Assembly (NCBI GenBank): GCA_002336675.1
Contig: DDEI01000005.1
Location: 1-48,688, forward strand
Reading direction: 5' to 3'
Origin: Flavobacteriales bacterium UBA1958
GTDB lineage: Bacteria; Bacteroidota; Bacteroidia; Flavobacteriales_D; Sanyastnellaceae
DNA: 48,688 nucleotides
Under the pieces are notes generated by a model. The model ran no database searches. It worked only from the letters and a program-made list of their open reading frames with translations, and had not been told where the DNA came from. The position numbers and the translations under genes were made by a program. Of this stretch, positions 16,400-24,335 are shown piece by piece (the first letter of the stretch is position 1; the number at the start of each line of letters is the position of its first letter).

Positions 16400-17438
16400 T
16401 TTTTAAGTAAGAGATTAATTCGTTTACATCTTTGGTTTGCAACAAGTAATTGCTGTATTTATGGAGTTTAAGGAGTAAGTTGTCGCTTCCTTTCATGTTT
16501 TCGCTGATGGACATATTCATCATTTGTTCCTGCCCTGCGGCATGCTCACACCAGAATAATTGATACTCTTCTTCATCCACATCATAAGCTGCTATTAGTT
16601 TATGGATATTAGATTGTGCGAGTTCTATAAGCACTGGAGTCTTTAGAAAACTAATATCCCACATATTCATATAACCTATTCCGAAATACGGGTTAAGCCA
16701 TTTTTTATAGGTTATTTTATTCTCTATTAATTTCTCTTCTAATAGATTGTTTAGCTTATTTACTCTATCGGAAATAGTATCTTGAGAATCGAATTGGGTG
16801 TAATTAGACCATCGTTTATTAGCATTGTAATACTCATAATTTCCTAGCCGTAATTTGTATTTAAATCCCTGATCTTCATTCAGGATATAGCCAGGGTAAT
16901 ACCATTTAAAGCCATGCTCTTTAGCGAATTCTATTTCCATTAGCATGGTGAAAATCCCTAAACTGAAATTAGCATAATCTGGGTGGTGAAGCCCCAGCAG
17001 ACTAGCCATACTTTTCTCGCCTAAATCAAAATAGCTGCACGCTATTAAACAGTCTCCATCATAAACACAAATCTCCTTAGTATCAAATACGGTATTCCTA
17101 AATCCACTGTATAAAAAGTCGTGCAGTGATTCATGGATGAATCCTTGAAATTTGGATTTCTGCAGAGCATATAGTTCATCTTTCTGATCGTTTAATTCAA
17201 CATTTCCTATTTCTATTCTGAACTTAGCTTTTCCACGTCTTTTGATTTTTGAGAGGCTTTTTTTAATTAAATGTTTCTCTAAATTTAGACGAATATTAAT
17301 AACGGAGTAAAGGTTGTTTTCTAAACAGAGCAGATCCATTTTGTACAACATTACAGATCCTCTAAACCAGCCGCTTGCTAGGTAATGATCATATCTCTTT
17401 GGAGATAATTTTTGGGGGAAGTGTGTTTGGACTACCAT
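16332..17438 (-). CDS. Arginyl/leucyl-tRNA--protein transferase-like protein (Ate1/Bpt C-terminal domain)
   Basis: Members of this family transfer an amino acid from tRNA to the N-terminus of proteins, making N-degrons for ClpS. The recognisable part is residues ~100-220: LYALQKSKFQ, SLHDFLY, CVYDGDCLIACSYFDLGEKSMASLLGLHHPDYANFSLGIFTMLMEIEFAKEHGFKWYYPGY, then a KYKLRLG turn. This matches the GNAT-fold ATE C-terminal domain. The N-terminal Cys-rich (CxxC/CC) metal or Fe-S region of classical Ate1/Bpt is absent, and ~150 C-terminal residues are unassigned. Total length 368 aa. The clpS neighbourhood supports the role, but enzyme activity is inference. Confidence 0.75.
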   Translation of the reverse strand: MVVQTHFPQKLSPKRYDHYLASGWFRGSVMLYKMDLLCLENNLYSVINIRLNLEKHLIKKSLSKIKRRGKAKFRIEIGNVELNDQKDELYALQKSKFQGFIHESLHDFLYSGFRNTVFDTKEICVYDGDCLIACSYFDLGEKSMASLLGLHHPDYANFSLGIFTMLMEIEFAKEHGFKWYYPGYILNEDQGFKYKLRLGNYEYYNANKRWSNYTQFDSQDTISDRVNKLNNLLEEKLIENKITYKKWLNPYFGIGYMNMWDISFLKTPVLIELAQSNIHKLIAAYDVDEEEYQLFWCEHAAGQEQMMNMSISENMKGSDNLLLKLHKYSNYLLQTKDVNELISYLKNEDTIYRTLFDCVRLSTSSSLQ

Positions 17439-17489
17439 CTTGTGCGATGCAATGTAGTTTTTTTCATGTAATTAAAGGATTTTTAAGAG

Positions 17490-17497
17490 TACATTTG
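17490..17497 (+). promoter_or_regulatory. -7 promoter box of the B12 riboswitch transcript
   Basis: TACATTTG is an exact TAnnTTTG box located just before the first paired region of the cobalamin riboswitch, as expected for its promoter. Confidence 0.6.
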
Positions 17498-17504
17498 CTT
17501 TGAA

Positions 17505-17700
17505 TTTGGTGAAGAGTAAGATATCGTCTTACGATTTTAAAAGGGAATCCAGTGTAATTCTGGGACTGTTCCCGCAGCTGTAAATTCTGTTAAAAGAGTG
17601 TATTCTTAGTGTCACTGTCGAATGTTGGATGGGAAGACCACACTTCTTAGAATGAGTCAGAAGACCTGCCAGAGGAAATTAGGGTGAACATTCTCCGGGA
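17505..17700 (+). promoter_or_regulatory. Cobalamin (AdoCbl) riboswitch
   Basis: The core is easy to see: AAAAGGGAATCCAGTG at 17539-17554 followed by CTGGGACTGTTCCCGCAGCTG (the GGGAAuCCgGUG...CCGGgAC-GGuCCCGC-CUGU core of the class), GTCACTG at 17611, GATGGGAAGACCACACT near 17629, and the strongly conserved GAGTCAGAAGACCTGCC at 17654-17670. It sits between a -7 box and a TonB-dependent receptor gene, so B12 excess should shut down btuB/btuG expression. The outer limits (P1 and expression platform) are approximate. Confidence 0.95.
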
Positions 17701-17747
17701 ATAGAGGAATACACATCAATAGCTAATCGTTACAAATTTAACTTTAG

Positions 17748-19589
17748 GTGAAGGACATTTTGTCTTTACTATCGTGCACAATTCTATTCGGAGCTTACAG
17801 TATAGCTCAGGAAGATGCCACAGCTGTTGTTAGCCTTCAGGCGGCAGAAGTACTGTATCAGTCCCAGGGGGAGGATTTAAAAGAACGAATCGCCTCAGAT
17901 TCTTTAGCCAATTTTTTATCTGTTGATTTAGTATCTCTTCTTGAAGAAACACCATCTATTTGGGTTAATTCCTATGGTAAAAATGGAGCAGCCTCACCAG
18001 TGTTCAGGGGAACCTCGGCCGCGCATACCCAGGTTTACTGGAATGGTGTAAATATAAATTCCGCTACATTAGGCCAGTCAGATTTAAGAACAGTAAGACT
18101 AGCTGCAGGTCAGGTTGTGTCTGTTAACCCAGGCCTTCAAAGTTTAAATGATGGAAGTGGGGGTTTAGGTGGAAGCATTCATGTAAATGATATTCTAAGA
18201 AGAGAGAACTATTGGTCTCATTCCTCAGGAATAGGTAGTTTCAAAAAACGTTGTAATTCATTTTCGAGCAATCTGGTGGTGAAAAAATGGTTATTTAAAA
18301 CTTCAGTTCGCTTAGACAAAGAAGAGAATGACTTCAATTTCATGAACACCTCTTTATCAGATAATCCAATTCAAAAAAGGCTAGACGAGCATCTAAATTC
18401 AGTGGTGCTCTCTCAATCCATAAACAGACAAATAGGATTGAAAAACAGCTTAACTTTTCATGGCTTCTACAGCAAGTTGGACAGGGGAGTGGCGGATGGT
18501 ATAGTCTCTGTCCAGACAGAAGGTGAGCTGATAGATGAATCTATTAGAGGCTTACTAAACTGGAAAAGACACAGCTTATGGAATCATGAAGCCCAGCTTT
18601 ATGCCAGTAAAGAGGTTATGAATTATGACCAGAATGTACAGAGTGAATTTATTGTATTCTCTCAAGCTTTTAATTACCAGTTAGACAGAAAAATAACTAA
18701 TAATCTAAATTTAAAATTATCTTCAGAAAACCAATTTTACCAGGTTAAAAGTGATGGTTTTTCTGAAAGGAAAGATGTAGGAAGGTATTCTCTAAAAGCG
18801 TTATTGGGTGGAGTTATTAAGCGGTTCAATTATGATTTTCTGGTAAGACAGGAGGTGTTTAGGAATGAGCCTTCCAATACCATGTATTCTGTATCTGGAG
18901 CATATAGAATTAGTGAAGGTCTTAAAATGAAAATATCAGCAGGAAGAACCTTTAGGTTTCCTGAGCTGAACGCCTTATTCTGGAACGTAGGTGGAAACCC
19001 AGATTTACTTCCTGAAAACGGGGTAAGTTTAGAAACAGAGATTTCTTACACCAGTAAAAAGATCTCCACTACTATATCCGTTTACGCTATGAATAATGAT
19101 AATTTGATTCAGTGGCGACCTATAGAGGGAACATGGACTCCCGAAAATTTCCAAAAAGCAGAAATAAAAGGAACGGAGTTAAAAATCAATTATCAAGTTT
19201 GGAAAAGAACTAATCATGGTCTCTCTCTTAAAGGAAGCTATTCTTTTAATGATAGTCAAGTGAGAATGAGTGATGGCTGGATAACTAATATTTATAGGCC
19301 TAAACACTCTGCAAGGGGTGGAGCATATATCCAGAGTAAATGGCTAAGTATTAGTTATATCGGACAGTTTCTTTCTGGCAGAAATTCAACTTTAACTGAC
19401 CAAGAAGATCTGCCTGGTTTCTATATATCTTCTCTTAGTCTATGGAGAGCACAAGACCTAACTAAGAGATTTAAATGTGAAATCCACTTCAAAATAAACA
19501 ACTTAACAGATAAAGCCTACGAACTTAGGAAATGGTATCCAATGCCACCAAGAAATTATTTAATCACTATTAATTTTAAACACAAATGA
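17748..19589 (+). CDS. btuB: TonB-dependent vitamin B12 receptor, BtuB-like
   Basis: An outer-membrane, TonB-energised transporter, assigned to cobalamin by the riboswitch directly upstream and by the BtuG-like partner. The 613-aa length equals BtuB. It starts at a GTG (no nearer ATG) with a signal peptide ending in YSIAQ. The plug domain spans ~residues 30-155 (SLLEETPSIWVNSYGKNGAASPVFRGTSAAHTQVYWNGVNIN, then GSGGLGGSIHV), and the 22-strand barrel follows, ending in MPPRNYLITINFKHK with the usual terminal aromatic strand. No long carboxypeptidase-like N-terminal extension is present, unlike SusC. It overlaps the next gene by ATGA. Confidence 0.9.
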   Translation: MKDILSLLSCTILFGAYSIAQEDATAVVSLQAAEVLYQSQGEDLKERIASDSLANFLSVDLVSLLEETPSIWVNSYGKNGAASPVFRGTSAAHTQVYWNGVNINSATLGQSDLRTVRLAAGQVVSVNPGLQSLNDGSGGLGGSIHVNDILRRENYWSHSSGIGSFKKRCNSFSSNLVVKKWLFKTSVRLDKEENDFNFMNTSLSDNPIQKRLDEHLNSVVLSQSINRQIGLKNSLTFHGFYSKLDRGVADGIVSVQTEGELIDESIRGLLNWKRHSLWNHEAQLYASKEVMNYDQNVQSEFIVFSQAFNYQLDRKITNNLNLKLSSENQFYQVKSDGFSERKDVGRYSLKALLGGVIKRFNYDFLVRQEVFRNEPSNTMYSVSGAYRISEGLKMKISAGRTFRFPELNALFWNVGGNPDLLPENGVSLETEISYTSKKISTTISVYAMNNDNLIQWRPIEGTWTPENFQKAEIKGTELKINYQVWKRTNHGLSLKGSYSFNDSQVRMSDGWITNIYRPKHSARGGAYIQSKWLSISYIGQFLSGRNSTLTDQEDLPGFYISSLSLWRAQDLTKRFKCEIHFKINNLTDKAYELRKWYPMPPRNYLITINFKHK

Positions 19590-20641
19590 AAAAAACACTT
19601 TTAGCACTTTTAATCTCTTTCTCATTATTCTCATGTGATAAGGATGAAGACGGCAGAACTCTTCCATTTCCAGAAGGCTGCACAGTTAATACAACAGGTT
19701 TGGATAAAGTATTTATTGCACACGAAGGAAACTTCGGTTCAGCTAATGCTGAGTTAGGCTTATGGGATTTGGCTGCCAATAGTTTTACTGAAGATATATA
19801 TGACTGTAAGAATGATGAAGTATTCGGGGATACCTTTCAGTCTTTTTATGTAGCTGGAGAAAGAATATTTTGGGTAATTAATAATAGCGGAAAAATAGTA
19901 GTAACAGACCAGTCATTTAATAAGTTAGGTGAAATTAATGGACTTACTTCCCCACGTTATTTCGTTCCTATCGATGAGAATTACGCTTATGTTACTGATT
20001 TGTTTAGTGGAGTAATTACCGTAGTAAATCACCAGACTTATACAGTGTCTCATACTATTCCTGTAGTCGTGGAATGGACAGAAAAGGCATTCGTTTTTGA
20101 GGGAAGCGCTTATTTAATAGGTTCTACATTAATAGACAACGTAAATTATATTTATGATTATTCCGTGGTTAAAGTAAACCTCTTGAATGAAACAGTATCT
20201 TATATAGATGTACCCTTTTCTGTGTCGGATGCTGATACAGATGAGTTGGGTAATTTATGGTTAGTAGGTTCAGATTCAGATTTTAGTCCTTTGGCGTATA
20301 CGCTCGACATGAGCTCAGATGAGCTTAATATGGCTGTAAATAATTTCGCTGGAAGTAGCTTGGCCTTTGTTCGAGTAAATAATTCTAATGAAAATGTATA
20401 TGGCATAGTAGACGGAGATATTTATGAGTTAGATAGAGCTACTAATAGCACTTCCCTAGTCTCAGATTTAGACCTTACATATGTATATGGTTTTGATGTA
20501 AATCAGAATAATAATGATATGTATGTATTAGATGCATCTGATTTCTCGGGCAATGGAACAGCGGTAAGAATTAATGAAGTTGGAGAAATCTCAAGCCAAA
20601 TTGAAGTAGGGATTATTCCTAAGGCAGTATTAGTACCTTAA
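19586..20641 (+). CDS. btuG: BtuG-like surface lipoprotein, B12-binding beta-propeller
   Basis: The 351-aa lipoprotein has signal peptide MKKTLLALLISFSLFSC with Cys at 17, then an acidic DKDEDG segment typical of lipoprotein surface-export signals in Bacteroidota. The rest is a YncE/DUF5074-type seven-blade propeller: VFIAHEGNFGSANAELGLWDLA, IFWVINNSGKIVVTDQS, NYAYVTDLFSGVITVVN, and closing GEISSQIEVGIIPKAVLVP. BtuG proteins of Bacteroides bind B12 very tightly and cap BtuB. Overlapping BtuB by 4 nt and sharing its riboswitch supports the same role here. The specific B12-contact residues cannot be checked by eye. Confidence 0.88.
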   Translation: MKKTLLALLISFSLFSCDKDEDGRTLPFPEGCTVNTTGLDKVFIAHEGNFGSANAELGLWDLAANSFTEDIYDCKNDEVFGDTFQSFYVAGERIFWVINNSGKIVVTDQSFNKLGEINGLTSPRYFVPIDENYAYVTDLFSGVITVVNHQTYTVSHTIPVVVEWTEKAFVFEGSAYLIGSTLIDNVNYIYDYSVVKVNLLNETVSYIDVPFSVSDADTDELGNLWLVGSDSDFSPLAYTLDMSSDELNMAVNNFAGSSLAFVRVNNSNENVYGIVDGDIYELDRATNSTSLVSDLDLTYVYGFDVNQNNNDMYVLDASDFSGNGTAVRINEVGEISSQIEVGIIPKAVLVP

Positions 20642-20662
20642 TATTCAAAATAAATACAAATT

Positions 20663-20701
20663 GAGGCGTTGCAATGGAATATTATTGCAGCGTCTTTTTT
20701 A
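20663..20701 (+). terminator. Intrinsic terminator of the btuB-btuG operon
   Basis: GAGGCGTTGCAAT (20663-20675) pairs, with G-U pairs, to ATTGCAGCGTC (20684-20694), and TTTTTT follows directly. It is 22 nt after the btuG stop. Confidence 0.85.
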
Positions 20702-20872
20702 TGGAAGTTTATATCTTTTTTTCTGCTAGGAGTAACTTTTGGGGGCTACTGAAATCTGTTCTGCTCACAAAAGGGTGGTTTTTTTTCCGGTTTGAATTGG
20801 TTTTCTATAAAAAGAACACTTCTAAAACGGTTTGTTTTATAAACGATTCATATTCCTGAGTATAAAAAATAT

Positions 20873-21619
20873 TTAATCTTTGTGATAGTCAAAATCATCT
20901 TCCTTGATTAACCGGCTGAAAGTGCTGAACCTAGCTTTCACAAATACGATGAAATCATACTGAGAAGTATTCTGTAAAAGGTAATCTGAGATGTTTATGT
21001 ATTCTATAAATCCGTCAAACTCTTCTTCTGAGAGATCTATAATTTCATAAGCCACATATTTTTTAAACAGCTCTTTAAGTAAGGCTTTTCTTCTATCATC
21101 GTTTTCCAGCTCTACAACTTTTCGCTTACTCTGTTCTCTCTTACTAAATTGTTGGTATAGAAATGTAATGGGAGAACTTAAAGGGTCTATTCCAGAAAGC
21201 ATATAATCTTTCTTATCATACCCTAAATTCTCTATGTCTTTCTGGATTTGCATAAGATCTCTTTCAGCTATAACTGTTGCTTGACCAACATAGTAGCTCA
21301 TGAGTGGTAGGGTAACAGTGACGTTGAAGCTGTCTTTATCTAGGCTGTCTGCGTAGCAATAAAAAGAAGCCTTTCTTCCAAATGATCCAATTCGAATAGT
21401 GTCTTTTCTAGGAGCATTATAAGAAAAACTTCCATCGAGCTCAACAAATATTCCTAAGTAGGTTCTTTCATTAACTATTATGGCGTCACTGACAGAGTTT
21501 CCATGCGTATCATAGACCGTACCACTGATGGTAACGTAAGAGCTATCCTGCTGACCCATGCAGACAAAAGAAAGTGATTGGGAGAAAATTAAAAAAATAA
21601 GACACCGCATAATAGACAT
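20873..21619 (-). CDS. Exported protein with carboxypeptidase-regulatory-like domain
   Basis: The 248-aa protein has a signal peptide; the start could be the ATG at 21619 or the one at 21610 (MRCLIFLIFSQSLSFVCMGQ). Residues ~25-115 form a CarboxypepD_reg-like beta-sandwich: VTISGTVYDTHGNSVSDAIIVNERTYLGIFVELDGSFSYNAP, then RIGSFGRKASFYCYADS and NVTVTLPLMSYYVGQATVIAERD. The C-terminal half is helical and charged (LFKKYVAYEIIDLSEEEFDGFIEYINISDYLL). Bacteroidota use this architecture in many small periplasmic or outer-membrane proteins. It converges with btuG and has no clear operon partner. Specific role unknown. Confidence 0.85.
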   Translation of the reverse strand: MSIMRCLIFLIFSQSLSFVCMGQQDSSYVTISGTVYDTHGNSVSDAIIVNERTYLGIFVELDGSFSYNAPRKDTIRIGSFGRKASFYCYADSLDKDSFNVTVTLPLMSYYVGQATVIAERDLMQIQKDIENLGYDKKDYMLSGIDPLSSPITFLYQQFSKREQSKRKVVELENDDRRKALLKELFKKYVAYEIIDLSEEEFDGFIEYINISDYLLQNTSQYDFIVFVKARFSTFSRLIKEDDFDYHKD

Positions 21620-21890
21620 AATATCAAAAGTACTGCCTTATTTTTTGATATGTCCTAGTTTGTAGTTTTTTAGAGAATCTATATTTATTTCGATTGATTT
21701 AGTCAAGTAATTTTCAGTATTGTGACGACTATCAAGGTTTTGCGACTTGAATATCTCACGTTTTCCGCACTTTGCGACCAAAACAATTGAAGGAGCTGGT
21801 TTAATTGTATTTTGCGATTTAAATAAAAATGAAACGTTATAGGTATGCTTTCCGTAATAGAAAGTTGACAAACAAAATTTCCCAGCGATA

Positions 21891-22052
21891 ATGGAGCGAG
21901 CACAAGAAATTGACCATGCGTCAATACAAAAAATAATTATTATTGGATTAGGCCTACTTATGATGAATGTAGTGCTTTTATCATGTAGGAGCGGTCACGC
22001 TAAATGTTCTGCTTACGACCAAGTGGAAAATATTCCAGAACTTTCTGAATAG
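21891..22052 (+). CDS. Small putative lipoprotein (53 aa)
   Basis: The ATG at 21891 opens a 53-codon frame with a positively charged start, a hydrophobic run IIIIGLGLLMMNVVLLSC (Cys near residue 32, a LLSC lipobox) and a short acidic mature part CRSGHAKCSAYDQVENIPE. The Cys-plus-KCSAYD pattern resembles other tiny Bacteroidota lipoproteins that have a Cys-x-Ala-Tyr motif near the end; that likeness is from memory and unverified. A start at the inner ATG-ATG pair would shorten the signal. It is the only believable gene between 21620 and 22217. Antisense frames here have no supporting features. Confidence 0.5.
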   Translation: MERAQEIDHASIQKIIIIGLGLLMMNVVLLSCRSGHAKCSAYDQVENIPELSE

Positions 22053-22217
22053 ACAAGTAGCACGAAATTACCGCGTTTCAGAGGATCTGCTGACTTAACT
22101 CTTTTTTTTGTTATTGTGACATCGTTCTTACATTGCAGTATAGAGAATGTTAGCTAATATTTTGTGATAAAAAAGTGTGCTATATTAAGTTAGTCTTTCT
22201 CCTGTAAATTCATACCA

Positions 22218-22829
22218 CTAGGTAGTCCATTGAATAATCTCTAAAATCTCAGTTTGGGTTAAAAAGCCTCCGTCCTTGTTATACCATTTTTGAAGCTCTG
22301 TAGAAAGTTCGTTGTATGGTGTTTTAGGTTCTTTTCGGGCTTTATAAGCGAGTACTTTTTTTTGTGCTGGTCCTGGTCTAGGACCCCACCTTATTCTTTC
22401 TTCCAGATTTTTATCTAGAACAACTAGGATGGGTATAGACTCGGAGCCATTGGTGAGGTAATGTTTCATAAGCGCTTTGTTCGAGTCTCTGAGTACGATT
22501 TTAAGTTCTATTTGTGCGTTTAAATTTGCAATCTTAGCTATAATAGGAACAGTCTGTGAAGCATCACCGCACCAAGATTCTGTAATAATTAGCCAGGTTT
22601 GTTTCTTGGCTATAGATTTAACCTTCAGTAAGATATCCGGAGATAATTTGGTCTTTTTAAAAATCCGAAGCATTCTGGTTAATCCTAATTTCGAGTATGC
22701 GAAGAACTCTTCGTTATCTTGAAAACTGGTGGCTTTGTTTTCTAAATGCAGTTTTTCTATGAACGAAATATATCCCTCAAAGCTTAAAGCCTTTTCTAAG
22801 GACTTTTGAATTCTTTTTTTCTTTTCCAT
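22218..22829 (-). CDS. Thioredoxin-family protein with WCGDA motif
   Basis: The ~203-aa cytoplasmic protein belongs to the small thioredoxin-fold group with active-site-like ESWCGDASQTVPIIAKIA near residue 98, in which a single Cys replaces the CxxC pair. This agrees with the Bacteroidota/Firmicutes Thioredoxin_9-type family. The cis-Pro segment reads SESIPILVVLDKN. The C-terminal half (RWGPRPGPAQKKVLAYKARKEPKTPYNELSTELQKWY) is typical of that family. I chose the ATG at 22829 over the GTG two codons upstream. The redox role is uncertain because the resolving Cys is missing. No operon partner is seen. Confidence 0.85.
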   Translation of the reverse strand: MEKKKRIQKSLEKALSFEGYISFIEKLHLENKATSFQDNEEFFAYSKLGLTRMLRIFKKTKLSPDILLKVKSIAKKQTWLIITESWCGDASQTVPIIAKIANLNAQIELKIVLRDSNKALMKHYLTNGSESIPILVVLDKNLEERIRWGPRPGPAQKKVLAYKARKEPKTPYNELSTELQKWYNKDGGFLTQTEILEIIQWTT

Positions 22830-22878
22830 TAACACGCTAAAGAAACTTATAAAAATTCAATCTATTCCTAAAATAGTT

Positions 22879-22887
22879 TAATATTTG
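22879..22887 (+). promoter_or_regulatory. -7-like box of the DUF2797 gene
   Basis: TAATATTTG (TA-n3-TTTG, one base longer than the standard box) is followed by TACT and then the ATG at 22892. The same TTTGTACTATG join occurs before the thiolase ATG at 28169. A transcript from here would be essentially leaderless. Confidence 0.45.
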
Positions 22888-22891
22888 TACT

Positions 22892-23707
22892 ATGACGTAT
22901 ACAGGTAATATTAGGAAAATGAGAACGGAATTATCAGAAGAAGTTCAGTATACTCTTCCGTTGTATGACTTGATAGAGCCTCAGGAGATGATTTCAATGA
23001 ATCAATTTATAGGTCAGGAGATAAGCCTTCAGTTCGAAAATGAAATAAACTGTGTAATTACAGGAAAGAGAATTAAAAAAGCATATGGAGATGGGATGAG
23101 CTACGATGCGTTTATTACTTCTCCAATGGCATCTCCTAGTATAATTAGACCGGAACTAAGTAGAATACACGAAGGGATAGCCTTGAGAGATAAGGAATGG
23201 GAAGAGAAACACCATTTAACTCCTCACTTAGTATACCTTTCTCTGACCAGTGAGGTAAAAGTGGGGGTAACTAGAGAAACTAATATTCCATACAGATGGA
23301 TAGACCAAGGGGCCGTAGAAGCTATTATTCTGGCAGAGGTTCCATACAGGCAATTGGCGGGAGCTATAGAAGTCGCGTTAAAAGATTACAGGTCGGATAA
23401 AACCAACTGGAGAAAAATGCTTAAGAATGAGTATGATTCCACTGATCTTCTTGATCATAAGGATGAGCTTATAGGATATTTAGATGAAGATCTACAGCAG
23501 TTTATTTCAGACAACGATGAGATAACTAAAATTAAGTACCCAGTAATATCTTATCCTAAAAAGGTGACTTCTATCAAGTTGGATAAGGTTCCTTTAATAG
23601 AGAAAAAACTAAAGGGAATTAAAGGCCAGTATTTAATTTTCTCAGATGATACAGTTTTCAATATGAGAAGTCATTCTGGATATAAAGTAACGCTACAAAC
23701 ATCCTAA
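22892..23707 (+). CDS. DUF2797 protein lacking its usual Cys-pair metal site
   Basis: The 271-aa protein aligns by eye with the Bacteroidota DUF2797 family: MTYTGNIRKMRTEL at the start, TPHLVYLSLTSEVKVGVTRETNIPYRWIDQGAVEAI in the middle (GIY-YIG-like TRxxxxPxRWIDQGA region), and LAGAIEVALKDYRSDKTNWRKML. As I remember relatives, the N-terminal part carries CxxCGK...GxCYxCF; here this reads CVITGKRIKKAYGDGMSYDAF, so three of four cysteines are gone. The function of the family is unknown, and a nucleic-acid role is only guessed. Standalone gene, near-leaderless promoter. Confidence 0.85.
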   Translation: MTYTGNIRKMRTELSEEVQYTLPLYDLIEPQEMISMNQFIGQEISLQFENEINCVITGKRIKKAYGDGMSYDAFITSPMASPSIIRPELSRIHEGIALRDKEWEEKHHLTPHLVYLSLTSEVKVGVTRETNIPYRWIDQGAVEAIILAEVPYRQLAGAIEVALKDYRSDKTNWRKMLKNEYDSTDLLDHKDELIGYLDEDLQQFISDNDEITKIKYPVISYPKKVTSIKLDKVPLIEKKLKGIKGQYLIFSDDTVFNMRSHSGYKVTLQTS

Positions 23708-23901
23708 ATTGGTTTATGTAAAAAAAGCTAAGACTTGAAGCCTTGACCCTAAATGGGATATAATCTAATAGAAGTTACTCTTTTATTGTTTTTAGGCTGT
23801 GCGTTTTGTCGGACTGAATTATCTGCATAAAATCGGTTACATCTCAGAGTACAGAGAGATTAATGCTGGCGTTATACTCAGATTCTCCCGCTCTTATTTC
23901 T

Positions 23902-24156
23902 TCATAAACCGTTTAACTCCTTGAGGTTTATTTCAAAAGATTGTCCTTCTTTTAAGTTCCCGAGTTCATCTAATACTCCTGACTCTTTTAGTGCAGAGTT
24001 GATTTCTTGCCCGGCGCTAAGCTTAATTTTATTTTCTATGATTGTAGTTCCTCCATTTTCAGACTTTTCAATTTTAATAAGAGCCTGCTGGTTTTGTCCA
24101 TATGTAATAGAATACATAAAAAGCATAAATGTAATAAAGGATAGTATTCTACTCAT
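23902..24156 (-). CDS. Small exported protein of unknown function
   Basis: The 84-aa product has a clear signal peptide, MSRILSFITFMLFMYSITYGQ, leaving a mature part of about 63 residues: ALIKIEKSENGGTTIIENKIKLSAGQEINSALKESGVL followed by DELGNLKEGQSFEINLKEL. The pattern of a short beta segment, an acidic helix and a final beta segment is seen in other tiny Bacteroidota periplasmic proteins, but I know no named family. The opposite strand is also open here, but only this frame has a signal peptide and good composition. Confidence 0.65.
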   Translation of the reverse strand: MSRILSFITFMLFMYSITYGQNQQALIKIEKSENGGTTIIENKIKLSAGQEINSALKESGVLDELGNLKEGQSFEINLKELNGL

Positions 24157-24335
24157 ACGTATGAATTTTCATTGTCTCAAAGTTAAATCAGAGTTAGGCT
24201 AGGAGCCGTTAAATAGGTAAAGAAAAGTGTTATATCGAAATCTAGCGCTAGTTTATTAGTCAAAGATGAATAATTGCTAGCGCATGGTGGAGGATAAGTA
24301 AAGAGTTTTAAGATTTATTCGTTATCAACACCTAA

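Noticed and set aside
17439..17747. A protein-coding gene in the gap before the TonB receptor
   Set aside because: The sequence is fully accounted for by a -7 box and the cobalamin riboswitch.
20674..20859. Short plus-strand frame after btuG
   Set aside because: It begins inside the btuB-btuG terminator hairpin and is mainly Phe/Tyr/Ser from T-rich DNA, so not a gene.
21638..21924. Two overlapping minus-strand frames of 73-77 codons
   Set aside because: They overlap each other and the small lipoprotein frame, and show no signal peptide, domain or coding-like composition; a decayed remnant cannot be excluded.
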